Shown: positions 1-7,862 of the stretch, piece after piece
Layout: each line of letters starts with the position of its first letter
How positions within the stretch are numbered: position 1 is the first letter of the stretch
From: an uncultured Subdoligranulum sp.
GTDB taxonomy: Bacteria; Bacillota; Clostridia; Oscillospirales; Ruminococcaceae
NCBI GenBank assembly: GCA_904390925.1
Contig: CAJFMB010000004.1
Location: 1-63,772, forward strand
DNA: 63,772 nt
Reading direction: 5' to 3'
The notes under the pieces: model-generated
Told to the model about the DNA's origin: nothing
What the model saw: the letters and a program-made list of their open reading frames with translations, nothing else
The model's database searches: none
Position numbers and translations under genes: made by a program

Positions 1-170
1 TCCACCAAGGAGTGCCGCAGCCCTCTGCCTTGCATCTGCCGCCTTGCAGCGATTTTGCGATGCTTCGCAGTTCTTGCAGAACCTTTGTTTTCTTATGTCA
101 CTCGCGCCTTGCCCGGCGGAGTCCACCGGACCCTCCGCGGGGAGAGCGTCAGTTTTGGTATTCAGTCAGA
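1..170. other. Intergenic stretch downstream of proS, no gene seen
   Basis: No convincing coding frame is visible. Read on the minus strand it carries three short GCAAGGC-type repeats and a GC-rich inverted repeat (CGGAG with CTCCG around 120-145) without a clear T-run. It may hold the proS 3' end region, but I cannot assign an element. Confidence 0.4.
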
Positions 171-1610
171 TCAGTAGGCGATGCCCCAGACCACCATCGT
201 CTTGGCGGGCTTGCCGCAGATGGGGCAGACGTCGGACAGATGCTCCTGCGCAAAGGGCATGCAGCGGCTGGACAGGCCGGCCTTCTCCTTCATGGCCTCC
301 TCGCAGGCGACATCGCCGCACCACATGGTCTTGATGAAGCCGGTCTTGGTCTTGACCAGCTCCAGCACCTCGTCCATGGTGGTGGCGGAGTAGGTGCGGG
401 ATTCCCGGTTGGCCAGGGCGCGGTCATACAGCGACTTGGCCAGGGCTTCCAGCGCGGCGGGAATGGCGGTGGGCAGGTCCTCCAGCTTGACAAACTGCTT
501 TTCGCGGTTGTCGCGGCGGACCAGCACGCACTGACCCTGCTCCAGGTCACGGGGGCCGACCTCAATGCGCAGCGGCACGCCCTTCATCTCCCACTGGCTG
601 AACTTCCAGCCGGGGGCCTTGTCACTGTCGTCCAGCTTGACACGGGCAATGGGCTTCAGGCTTTCGGCCAGCTCGCGGGCCTTCTCCATGACGCCGGGCT
701 TGTGGGCGGCCACCGGCACGACGACCACCTGGATGGGCGCGATGGCCGGGGGCAGAATCAGGCCGTCGTCGTCGCCGTGGGTCATGATGATGGCGCCGAT
801 CAGACGGGTGGAGCTGCCCCAGGAGGTCTGGAACGGATACTGCAGCTTGTTGTCGCGGCCGGTGAAGGTCACGTCATAGGCACGGCTGAACTTGTCGCCG
901 AAATAGTGGCTGGTGCCGCTCTGCAGTGCCTTGCCGTCCTTCATCATGGCCTCGATGGTGTAGGTGGCCTCGGCGCCGGCAAACTTTTCCTTGTCGGTCT
1001 TGCGGCCTTTCAGCACCGGGATGCACAGGTCATGCTCGCAGAAATCGGCGTAGCAGTTCAGCTGCTGCTCGGTCTCGGCCTGGGCCTCCTCGGCGGTCTC
1101 ATGGATGGTATGGCCCTCCTGCCACCAGAACTCGCGGGTGCGCAGGAAGGGACGGGTGCTCTTTTCCCAGCGGACCACGCTGCACCACTGGTTGTACAGC
1201 ATGGGCAGGTCGCGGTAGCTCTGCAGCACATGGGCAAAGTGATCGCTGAACATCGTCTCACTGGTGGGACGGACAGCCAGGCGCTCCTCCAGCGGCTCGC
1301 TGCCGCCGGAAGTAACCCAGGCCACCTCGGGGGCAAAGCCGTTGACCAGCTCGCCTTCCTTCTTCAGCAGGCTCTCGGGGATCAGCATGGGCATGGCCAC
1401 ATTCTCGTGACCGGTGGCCTTGAAGCGCTCGTCCAGGTCCTTCTGGATGTTCTCCCAGATGGCGTAGCCGTAGGGGCGCAGCACCACAAAGCCCTTGACG
1501 CTGGAATACTCCACCAGCTCAGCCTTCTTGCAGATGTCGGTATACCACTGGGCAAAATCGACCTCCTGTGCGGTGATCGCTTCGACCATTTTCTTCTTAT
1601 CGTTTGCCAT
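171..1610 (-). CDS. proS: Prolyl-tRNA synthetase (archaeal/eukaryote-type short form)
   Basis: Class II aminoacyl-tRNA synthetase that charges tRNA-Pro with proline in the cytoplasm. The 479-residue product has the short ProRS architecture without the INS editing insertion of the long bacterial form. Visible are the class II motif 2 region ([20 protein letters not shown] area), the motif 3-like [10 protein letters not shown] segment, and a C-terminal zinc-binding-like CPICGK followed by the terminal VVWGIAY characteristic of the archaeal-type enzyme. A longer frame runs up to 1697, but ATG at 1610 is preferred. It begins MANDKKKM, has GAGGGAC a few bases upstream, and a good promoter (TTGAAA/TATTAT, 1676-1704) overlaps the would-be extension. 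The gene is monocistronic and lies downstream of acpP on the same strand. Confidence 0.95.
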   Translation of the reverse strand: MANDKKKMVEAITAQEVDFAQWYTDICKKAELVEYSSVKGFVVLRPYGYAIWENIQKDLDERFKATGHENVAMPMLIPESLLKKEGELVNGFAPEVAWVTSGGSEPLEERLAVRPTSETMFSDHFAHVLQSYRDLPMLYNQWCSVVRWEKSTRPFLRTREFWWQEGHTIHETAEEAQAETEQQLNCYADFCEHDLCIPVLKGRKTDKEKFAGAEATYTIEAMMKDGKALQSGTSHYFGDKFSRAYDVTFTGRDNKLQYPFQTSWGSSTRLIGAIIMTHGDDDGLILPPAIAPIQVVVVPVAAHKPGVMEKARELAESLKPIARVKLDDSDKAPGWKFSQWEMKGVPLRIEVGPRDLEQGQCVLVRRDNREKQFVKLEDLPTAIPAALEALAKSLYDRALANRESRTYSATTMDEVLELVKTKTGFIKTMWCGDVACEEAMKEKAGLSSRCMPFAQEHLSDVCPICGKPAKTMVVWGIAY

Positions 1611-1675
1611 AAAGTCCCTCACACTTTCCCGGCCGGCCCGGGCACCCCCGGCGGCCTGTTTTTCGGTTCTATACC

Positions 1676-1704
1676 ATAATACCCCATTGGGCGCCATTTT
1701 TCAA
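1676..1704 (-). promoter_or_regulatory. Predicted sigma-A promoter of proS
   Basis: On the minus strand TTGAAA (1699-1704) is followed after a 17-bp spacer by TATTAT (1676-1681). It lies about 65 bp upstream of the chosen proS start and shows that the upstream in-frame extension is not translated. Confidence 0.6.
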
Positions 1705-1727
1705 ACCCATTTGGCCGGCGCAGCAAC

Positions 1728-1758
1728 AAAAAATCCCCTGCGTTTTGCCGCGCAGGGG
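1728..1758 (-). terminator. Intrinsic terminator of acpP
   Basis: On the minus strand CCCCTGCG and CGCAGGGG form an 8-bp stem (1735-1758) followed by ATTTTTTG. It sits just after the acpP stop codon. Confidence 0.85.
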
Positions 1759-1767
1759 AAACGGGGT

Positions 1768-2004
1768 TCACAACCGGTCCTCAACGTACTGGGCAACGTC
1801 GCCCACCGTGTGGAAATTCTCGATCTCCTCATCCGGAATCTCGACGCCAAATTCGTCGGACAGGGTGGTGATCATGTCCACGACATCCAGACTGTCCGCG
1901 CCGAAATCCTCCACAATGTCGCTGTCCGGGGTGATCTTGTCCGGGTCGACGTCCAGCTGGTCGGCCAGATACTCACGGATACGGTCAAAAACTTCGGATT
2001 CCAT
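1768..2004 (-). CDS. acpP: Acyl carrier protein
   Basis: Small acidic carrier of fatty acid synthesis. It holds the growing acyl chain on a 4'-phosphopantetheine arm attached to the serine of the GADSLD motif (roughly residue 37 of 78). The length of 78 residues matches ordinary AcpP. An in-frame upstream extension exists, but ATG at 2004 is favoured: it gives the standard length and places an AAAGGAG site about 10 nt upstream. A competing ATG nine bases earlier would sit almost on the ribosome binding site. The gene has its own near-consensus promoter (2104-2132) and terminator. No fab genes are adjacent. Confidence 0.93.
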   Translation of the reverse strand: MESEVFDRIREYLADQLDVDPDKITPDSDIVEDFGADSLDVVDMITTLSDEFGVEIPDEEIENFHTVGDVAQYVEDRL

Positions 2005-2103
2005 CTCCTGCATTCTCCTTTTGTCCGTCCGCCCCGCGGCGTGTCGGTCCGTCGCCGGCGGGCGCGGCATGATGTCATCGGTTGCCGATGTTCGTTACTA
2101 ACA

Positions 2104-2132
2104 TATATAGCGTATCCACCGGAAGTTGTCAA
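2104..2132 (-). promoter_or_regulatory. Predicted strong sigma-A promoter of acpP
   Basis: Minus strand TTGACA (2127-2132), 17-bp spacer, TATATA (2104-2109). The perfect -35 fits a highly expressed housekeeping gene. Confidence 0.75.
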
Positions 2133-2178
2133 GGCGGTTTTTTTGGGTGTGGCAGGACATTGTCCGGACAGCTTTTTC

Positions 2179-2207
2179 TTGTATGTGGGGGCGGCGGACA
2201 GTATAAT
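2179..2207 (+). promoter_or_regulatory. Predicted promoter of dapF operon
   Basis: TTGTAT (2179-2184), 17-bp spacer, TATAAT (2202-2207), located about 60 bp upstream of the dapF start and divergent from acpP. Confidence 0.65.
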
Positions 2208-2269
2208 AGAAGCAAAGAAAACCCGGGCAGACCTTCTGCCCGGAGGAGTGACTTACAGGAGGGCAACCT

Positions 2270-3121
2270 ATGCAACTTTCCTTTACCAAAATGCACGGCG
2301 CCGGCAACGACTATATCTATCTGGACTGCCGCGGTACCGGCCTGCCGCAGCAGATTGCCGACTGGTCGGTTTCTTTGTCCCGGCATCACTTTTCCATCGG
2401 TGCGGACGGCATCATCTGCATCTGCCCGCCGTCCACCCCGGGCGCCGACGCCACCATGCGGATGTTCAATGCCGACGGCTCCGAGGGCAAAATGTGCGGC
2501 AACGGTGTGCGCTGCGTGGCGGAGTTCCTCTACACCCACGGCGTGGCGCGGGATACGCTGGAGATCGACACCCTTTCCGGCCGCAAGACGCTGCGCCGCC
2601 TGGGCGAGGGCCAGTGGCAGGCCGAGATGGGCCGCTTCTCCGCCATGGCCGCCGACCTGCCCGCCGTGAATGTGGGCGAAGGCCCGCTGGTGCATGTGCC
2701 GCTGGAGGTGGCGGGCAAGACCTGGGACGCCGCCTGCATCAGTATGGGCAACCCCCACTGCGTCATTCAGTGGCCGGATGAGGATGTCCCCACCGGCAGC
2801 GCGCTGGCTGCCATCGGCCCGGATTTTGAGCATCATCCGGTTTTCCCCGAGCGCACCAACACCGAGTTTGTTTATGTCTACGGGCCCGACCGGGTGAAGA
2901 TGCGGGTCTGGGAGCGGGGCAGCGGCGAGACGCTGGCCTGCGGAACCGGTGCCTGCGCCACGGTGGCCGCACTGGTGCTGCGGGGCATCTGCCCGCGGGA
3001 GACCCCGGTGGCGGTGGAGCTGCTGGGCGGCACCTTGCAGATCACGGTTTTGCAGGATGACCGCGTGCTGCTGGCGGGGCCTGCCGTGACAGCCTTTACC
3101 GGCACGGTGGAAGTGGAGTAA
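2270..3121 (+). CDS. dapF: Diaminopimelate epimerase
   Basis: Converts LL-diaminopimelate to meso-diaminopimelate, the precursor of lysine and of the peptidoglycan cross-link residue. The 283-residue protein shows the two catalytic cysteines in their usual settings: GNGVRCVAEF near residue 73-80 and ACGTGACAT near residue 225. The N-terminal FTKMHGAGNDYIYLD block is also typical. An AGGAGGG site precedes the ATG. It is followed after 3 bp by the MBOAT gene, so it probably heads an operon of three genes (dapF and the two O-acetylation genes). dapL, which makes its substrate, lies 2.6 kb downstream behind its own promoter. Confidence 0.96.
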   Translation: MQLSFTKMHGAGNDYIYLDCRGTGLPQQIADWSVSLSRHHFSIGADGIICICPPSTPGADATMRMFNADGSEGKMCGNGVRCVAEFLYTHGVARDTLEIDTLSGRKTLRRLGEGQWQAEMGRFSAMAADLPAVNVGEGPLVHVPLEVAGKTWDAACISMGNPHCVIQWPDEDVPTGSALAAIGPDFEHHPVFPERTNTEFVYVYGPDRVKMRVWERGSGETLACGTGACATVAALVLRGICPRETPVAVELLGGTLQITVLQDDRVLLAGPAVTAFTGTVEVE

Positions 3122-3124
3122 CCG

Positions 3125-4537
3125 ATGAGCTTTTCCACCGTACAGTTTCTCTTTGTCTTTCTGCCGGTGGCCTGGGCGGTGTTTTTCCTGCTGCCCCGGC
3201 GGGCACGCAATCCGGTGCTGGCGCTGCTCAGCCTGCTGTTCTGCCTGTGGGGCGGGTACAGGGCCACAGCGCTGCTGGTGGGCTTCACCGCCTTCAACTG
3301 GCTGGCCGGGCTGGCGCTGGCCCGGGCGGACAAAGCCAGAAAGCCGCTGCTGGCGGGCTGTGTGGTGCTGGATCTGGCGGTGCTGGGCTTTTTCAAGTAC
3401 GCGGGCTTTGTCAGTGAAAACCTGGCCACCCTGCTGCCCGGCGCGGTGCCGGTGGTCAGCATCGCCCTGCCGCTGGGACTGAGCTTTTACACCTTCCAGG
3501 GCATCGCCTACTGTGTGGACGTGGCCCGGGAGGATACCCCGCCCGCCCGCAATCCGGTGCGGTTTTTCCTCTACATGGCCTTTTTCGCCCATGTGACCTC
3601 GGGCCCGATCCTGCGCTATGGCGAGCATGCCCCCTGGCTGGACCCGGTATCCCCCGAGCGCCGCATCACGCTGGACCGGTTCTGCTACGGCATCAAGCGG
3701 TTCACGCTGGGCCTTGCCAAAAAGGCGCTGCTGGCCGACCAGCTGGGGGTCTTCCACAACCGGGTGGTGTCGGTCCCGGCGGCGTCGGTGCCCGCGCCGG
3801 TGCTGCTGGCCGGCTGCACCGCCTACGCCTTCCAGCTCTACTATGACTTTTCCGGCTACAGCGATATGGCGGTGGGCCTGGGCGAGATGTTCGGTATCAC
3901 CCTGCCGGAAAATTTCAGCTATCCCTTTCTCTCCCGCACGGTGGGGGAGTTCTGGCGCCGCTGGCACATCACGCTGGGGGCCTGGTTCAAGCGGTATCTC
4001 TATTTCCCGCTGGGCGGCAGCCGATGCAGCACCGCCCGCACCTGCTTCAACCTGTTTGTGGTCTTTCTCTGCACCGGCATCTGGCACGGCGCCGCCTGGC
4101 AGTTTGTGGCCTTCGGGGTCTGGCACGGCCTCTGGAGCTGTGCCGAGCGTCTGGGCCTGGCCAGACTTCTGGACCGGCTGCCCCGGTGGGTCAGCCACCT
4201 GTATTTCGTGGCGGTCGGCTGGGTGGGCTTTGTGCTGTTCGGCGCGCCAGGCCTGCGCCAGGCGCTGGCGGAACTGGCCGGCATTTTCACCTGGCAGGCG
4301 GGGGACCCCGGTATGACGGTCACCGCCTTTTTCGGCCTGCGGGAGGCGCTTTTGCTGCTTGCCGCCGTGGCCCTTTGCGGTCCGGTGCAGATGCTGGCGC
4401 CGCGGTTTCGCAGCTGGCTGTGGGACCGGAAACCGCCCTGCCCCCTTGGCACCGCGGTGCTGCTGGTGCTGCTGTTCGGCAGCATTGTGCTGGTCACCGT
4501 CGGCAACTACCAGGGCTTTATCTATGCCCAGTTCTGA
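3125..4537 (+). CDS. MBOAT family O-acyltransferase (AlgI/DltB-like)
   Basis: Multi-pass membrane acyltransferase of 470 residues in the AlgI/DltB group of the MBOAT superfamily. These proteins move acyl groups across the membrane for O-acetylation of extracellular polysaccharide or cell wall. Family signatures include the FKYAGF segment near residue 95, the GLSFYTFQGIAY block near 118, EFWRRWHITLGAWFKRYLYFPLGG near 275-300, and the putative catalytic histidine in GIWHGAAW near 320. Many hydrophobic helices are evident. It starts 3 bp after dapF. Its partner is the next gene, an AlgJ/AlgX-like protein. The acetylated polymer (exopolysaccharide, teichoic acid or peptidoglycan) cannot be told from sequence. 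Confidence 0.88.
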   Translation: MSFSTVQFLFVFLPVAWAVFFLLPRRARNPVLALLSLLFCLWGGYRATALLVGFTAFNWLAGLALARADKARKPLLAGCVVLDLAVLGFFKYAGFVSENLATLLPGAVPVVSIALPLGLSFYTFQGIAYCVDVAREDTPPARNPVRFFLYMAFFAHVTSGPILRYGEHAPWLDPVSPERRITLDRFCYGIKRFTLGLAKKALLADQLGVFHNRVVSVPAASVPAPVLLAGCTAYAFQLYYDFSGYSDMAVGLGEMFGITLPENFSYPFLSRTVGEFWRRWHITLGAWFKRYLYFPLGGSRCSTARTCFNLFVVFLCTGIWHGAAWQFVAFGVWHGLWSCAERLGLARLLDRLPRWVSHLYFVAVGWVGFVLFGAPGLRQALAELAGIFTWQAGDPGMTVTAFFGLREALLLLAAVALCGPVQMLAPRFRSWLWDRKPPCPLGTAVLLVLLFGSIVLVTVGNYQGFIYAQF

Positions 4538-4588
4538 GCCCGCAGCGCAGCCGCGCCGGGTATTCCACCACAAGAATCCGAGGTCGCC

Positions 4589-5644
4589 ATGTGTAAAAAA
4601 CTGCTGACCGCCCTGTTCTGCGGGGTGCTGGGACTCAGCTTTCTGATCTTCAACATCTTCAGCCGGCAGCTGTCGGGGGACAACCACGAAAACCGTCTGC
4701 TCACCGGGCTGCCCCAGGTGCTGCAAAGCCCGCTGTCCCAGCTGCCGGAAAACCTCAACAATTTCATTGCCGACAACTCCCCCTTCCGCTACCAGCTGGT
4801 GGAGCTCAACGCCAATGTGAACTATCTGCTCTTCGGGCAGGTGAACAATGACCAGGTCCTGGCCGGCAAGGACGGCTGGCTGTTTTACAAGGACGGCCCC
4901 GACGCTGCCCGGCCGGTGGCCAACTACCAGGGCCTGCCCGACACCTTTTACAGCGAGGCGGAGCTTGCCGCCGCGGCGGCCTCCCTGGACCGGCTGTCCG
5001 CCGCATTGGCGCAGCAGGGCTGCACGCTGGTACTGGACCTGACCCCCTCCAAGGACCGGGTCTATCAGGAGTACATGCCCGACGGCTACCCCATTGTCCA
5101 GGCGGAAAACCGCACCGACCGTCTGGCCACCTACCTGCAGCAGCACACCTCCGCCCGGGTCAGCTGGCAGTACCCGGCGCTGCGTGCCCGGGCGCTGGCC
5201 GACCCGGACCAGCCGCTCTATTTCAGGACCGATACCCACTGGAACAGTGCCGGTGCCCTGATCGGGCTGGACGGCGCCCTGACGGCGGCCGGAGTGCAAT
5301 GTCCCGACTTTTCCGACTACCGGCTTGTCCAGAACGGCACCCAGACCGGGGACCTGGCCAATGTGGCGGCGCTGTACACGGTTCTGCCCGCCGACCCGGA
5401 GTACACCGCCGAAAACTATGCCGAACTCTGCCCGCAGGATGCCCGCACGGTGGGGGTTTTGGGGGACAGCTTCAGCGAGTATTATATGGATTATTTGGCT
5501 GTGCGCTTTGCCGGCAGCTGGCGGGATACCTACGAGAACGCCCTGACCCAGGCGCTGGTGCAGGACCCGGGCTGTGACATTCTGATCCTGCAGGTGGCCG
5601 AGCGCAAGCTGGACACGGTGCTGGCGCTGCTGGAACAGTTCTGA
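4589..5644 (+). CDS. AlgJ/AlgX-like DHHW-family SGNH acetyltransferase partner
   Basis: A 351-residue protein with an N-terminal signal/anchor helix (LFCGVLGLSFLIFNIF) and an extracytoplasmic SGNH-hydrolase-like domain of the AlgX/AlgJ (DHHW) type. Key motifs are the catalytic Asp/His region YFRTDTHWN near residue 213 and the serine block GVLGDSFSEYY near 290, with LDLTPSKDRVY between them. In alginate and related systems such proteins receive acetyl groups from the MBOAT partner and put them on the polymer outside the membrane. It follows the MBOAT gene by 51 bp. The target polymer is unknown. Confidence 0.82.
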   Translation: MCKKLLTALFCGVLGLSFLIFNIFSRQLSGDNHENRLLTGLPQVLQSPLSQLPENLNNFIADNSPFRYQLVELNANVNYLLFGQVNNDQVLAGKDGWLFYKDGPDAARPVANYQGLPDTFYSEAELAAAAASLDRLSAALAQQGCTLVLDLTPSKDRVYQEYMPDGYPIVQAENRTDRLATYLQQHTSARVSWQYPALRARALADPDQPLYFRTDTHWNSAGALIGLDGALTAAGVQCPDFSDYRLVQNGTQTGDLANVAALYTVLPADPEYTAENYAELCPQDARTVGVLGDSFSEYYMDYLAVRFAGSWRDTYENALTQALVQDPGCDILILQVAERKLDTVLALLEQF

Positions 5645-5688
5645 CCCGCCCGGCGGTGAGGGAATGCTAACTTTCCGGCATCAGGTAT

Positions 5689-5716
5689 TTGCCAAACCCG
5701 CAAACCGTGCTATAAT
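5689..5716 (+). promoter_or_regulatory. Predicted promoter of dapL
   Basis: TTGCCA (5689-5694), 16-bp spacer, consensus TATAAT (5711-5716). It lies inside the longer open frame, which supports the downstream start of dapL at 5772. Confidence 0.7.
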
Positions 5717-5771
5717 TAGCATGCAAGACTGTAGATTGGCGGCGGATTCCGCTGCCGGAGGGGATGAGACC

Positions 5772-6962
5772 ATGTATTTGAACAAGCATTTTTCCGAGGT
5801 GGCCGAAAGCTACCTGTTCAGTGACATCGCCCACAAGGTGGCGGCCTATCAGGCAGCTCACCCGGAGGCGGACGTCATCCGTCTGGGTATCGGCGACGTG
5901 ACGCTGCCGCTGGCCAAGCCGGTCATCGCCGCGCTGCACAAGGCGGTGGACGAGATGGGTGACAAGGCCACCTTCCGCGGCTACGGCCCCGAGCAGGGCT
6001 ATGATTTCCTGCGTCAGGCCATCCAGAAATACTATGCCGGCCGGGGCATCGACCTCCAGCTGGAGGAAATCTTCATCTCCGACGGCGCCAAGAGCGACCT
6101 GGGCAACCTGCTGGACCTGTTTGCCGTGAACAATACCATTCTGGTGCCCGACCCGGTTTACCCGGTCTATGTGGATGACAATGTCATGGCCGGACGCACC
6201 GTCAAGTATATGTCGGCCACCGCCGAAAATAACTTCCTGCCCATGCCGGAGGATGCGGTGGATGCCGACATCGTCTATCTGTGCAGCCCCAACAACCCCA
6301 CCGGTGCAGCCTACACCACCGCCCAGCTGGAGCAGTGGGTCAAGTGGGCCAAGGAGCACAATGCGGTGATCCTGTACGATGCCGCCTACGAGTGCTTTGT
6401 CTCCGAGCCGGGCTGCGCCCGCAGCATCTACGAGGTGGCAGGCGCCAAGGAAGTGGCTGTGGAGGTCTGCAGCTTTTCCAAAATCGCCGGCTTCACCGGC
6501 ACCCGCTGCGGCTATACCATCGTGCCCACCGCCATTGAGCAGGACGGCATGAGCCTGAACAAGATGTGGCTGCGCCGCCAGACCACCAAGTTCAACGGCG
6601 TGCCCTACATTGTGCAGCGCGGCGCCGAGGCGGTCTTTACCGAGGAAGGCATGAAGGAGATCCAGCACAACCTGGACTACTACCGCAACAACGCCGCGGT
6701 CATCGCCGCTGCGCTGGATGAGGCCGGCGTCTGGTACTGCGGCGGCAAGAACAGCCCCTATGTCTGGATGCGCTGCCCCGCCGGCATGAAGAGCTGGGAT
6801 TTCTTTGACTGGCTGCTGGAAAACGCCCACGTGGTGGGCACCCCGGGTTCCGGCTTCGGCCCCTGCGGGGAAGGCTATTTCCGCCTGACCGCCTTCGGCG
6901 ATGCGGACAAGACGAAGGAGGCCGCCGAGCGGCTGAAAAAGGCGATTGCCTCGCTGCAATAA
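5772..6962 (+). CDS. dapL: LL-diaminopimelate aminotransferase
   Basis: PLP-dependent fold type I aminotransferase that converts tetrahydrodipicolinate directly to LL-diaminopimelate, bypassing the acylated-intermediate routes. Its 396 residues carry the family hallmarks: the N-terminal SYLFSDIAHKV region, IRLGIGDVTLPL, YLCSPNNPTGAAY, and the PLP lysine in CSFSKIAGFTGTRCGY. The start at 5772 (MYLNKHFSEVAESY) is chosen because the promoter lies upstream of it and a GGAGGGGATG-like site precedes it. With dapF nearby, this window shows the DapL variant of lysine/DAP synthesis. I see no lysine riboswitch in the short leader. Confidence 0.95.
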   Translation: MYLNKHFSEVAESYLFSDIAHKVAAYQAAHPEADVIRLGIGDVTLPLAKPVIAALHKAVDEMGDKATFRGYGPEQGYDFLRQAIQKYYAGRGIDLQLEEIFISDGAKSDLGNLLDLFAVNNTILVPDPVYPVYVDDNVMAGRTVKYMSATAENNFLPMPEDAVDADIVYLCSPNNPTGAAYTTAQLEQWVKWAKEHNAVILYDAAYECFVSEPGCARSIYEVAGAKEVAVEVCSFSKIAGFTGTRCGYTIVPTAIEQDGMSLNKMWLRRQTTKFNGVPYIVQRGAEAVFTEEGMKEIQHNLDYYRNNAAVIAAALDEAGVWYCGGKNSPYVWMRCPAGMKSWDFFDWLLENAHVVGTPGSGFGPCGEGYFRLTAFGDADKTKEAAERLKKAIASLQ

Positions 6963-7019
6963 CGGCACAGACGCCGAAGTTTTGGAGATCGTTTGAGTGA
7001 GAGAAGAAGGAGGATACCC

Positions 7020-7430
7020 ATGAGCGAAGCAAATGAGATCATGCAGTTTTTGAAGGACAACCCGGTATTTTATCTGGCCACCGTGGACGGCTATCTGCCG
7101 CGGGTGCGGCCGCTGGGCTTTGCCATGTGGTACAACGGTCATCTCTGCATTGCCATCGGCAAGCACAAGGCCGCTTACAAGCAGCTGCTGGACAACACCA
7201 ACCTGGAAATCTGCACAGCCAATGACCGGGGCGAGTGGCTGCGGGTGCAGGGTACCGCCAACTTTGACAACACGCCGGAAGCGGTGCAGGCGGCCTTCAA
7301 GGTCATGCCCCAGCTGGCCGACATGTACAACGAGGAGACCGGCCTGAAACTGGGCATTGTATACATGGACCATCTGTCGGCCAAACTCTTCTCGATGTCG
7401 GGCGTGGTCAAGGAACTGATGAACTACTAA
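7020..7430 (+). CDS. Pyridoxamine 5'-phosphate oxidase-family flavin-binding protein
   Basis: A 136-residue split-barrel flavoprotein-like protein related to pyridoxamine phosphate oxidases and the NimA-type group. Visible are FYLATVDGYLPRVRPLGFAM near residue 17, the internal NLEICTANDRGEWLRVQG strand region, and YMDHLSAKLFSMSG near the C-terminus. Such proteins usually bind FMN; the physiological substrate is unknown. ATG at 7020 is preferred to an upstream in-frame ATG because AAGGAGG lies at proper spacing. It is followed closely by rubredoxin, which suggests a role in electron transfer or oxidative-stress handling in an anaerobe. Confidence 0.82.
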   Translation: MSEANEIMQFLKDNPVFYLATVDGYLPRVRPLGFAMWYNGHLCIAIGKHKAAYKQLLDNTNLEICTANDRGEWLRVQGTANFDNTPEAVQAAFKVMPQLADMYNEETGLKLGIVYMDHLSAKLFSMSGVVKELMNY

Positions 7431-7493
7431 TTTTTGTCGAAAGCGGGGCAACCTGCTTTGGAAGACCAATTTCCCAATAAAGGAGAATGCAAA

Positions 7494-7655
7494 ATGAAGC
7501 GCTATGTCTGCGATGTTTGTGGCTATATCTACGACGAGGCTGTGGGCGACCCGGATAACGGCGTTGCCGCCGGCACCAAGTGGGAAGATGTCCCCGATAC
7601 CTGGGTCTGCCCGCTGTGCGGCGTCGGCAAGGATCAGTTCTCCGAAGCAGAATAA
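7494..7655 (+). CDS. Rubredoxin
   Basis: A 53-residue one-iron electron carrier. Two CxxC pairs coordinate the iron: [10 protein letters not shown] at residues 5-8 and CPLCGVGKD near 38-41. The [14 protein letters not shown] context is diagnostic. AAAGGAGAATGC gives a good ribosome binding site before ATG 7494. It sits 63 bp after the flavin-binding protein and is followed by a strong terminator. In anaerobes rubredoxin often donates electrons to flavodiiron proteins; one is encoded at 48395. Confidence 0.96.
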   Translation: MKRYVCDVCGYIYDEAVGDPDNGVAAGTKWEDVPDTWVCPLCGVGKDQFSEAE

Positions 7656-7676
7656 TCCCGGCCTGAACAAACACTG

Positions 7677-7724
7677 AATACGGCGGTCCTGTCCGGCATG
7701 CCCGGCGGGACCGCCGTATTTTTT
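7677..7724 (+). terminator. Intrinsic terminator after rubredoxin
   Basis: A 13-bp perfect stem AATACGGCGGTCC / GGACCGCCGTATT (7677-7689 with 7708-7720) followed by T residues. Confidence 0.93.
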
Positions 7725-7793
7725 CGTTGCGGCCCGGACCATCCAGGGGCGAAATCCTGTTTGGGAAAACTCTGCACCCTGCCCGCGGAAGCA

Positions 7794-7822
7794 TGGACAC
7801 CGCCGGTCCCATCGGCTATAAT
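7794..7822 (+). promoter_or_regulatory. Predicted promoter of the glycosyltransferase gene
   Basis: TGGACA (7794-7799), 17-bp spacer, TATAAT (7817-7822), about 40 bp before the ATG at 7863. Confidence 0.65.
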
Positions 7823-7862
7823 ACTGTTGAGATTCCCACCCCACAACAAGGAGGCTGTCCCC

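Noticed and set aside
2129-5299. Very long open frame on the minus strand opposite dapF, MBOAT and AlgJ genes
   Set aside because: It is a GC-rich antisense shadow. The product is rich in Gly, Ala, His and Gln with no domain, while the plus-strand genes have clear motifs and ribosome binding sites.
5717-5771. Lysine riboswitch before dapL
   Set aside because: The leader is only about 50 nt, far too short for the lysine element.
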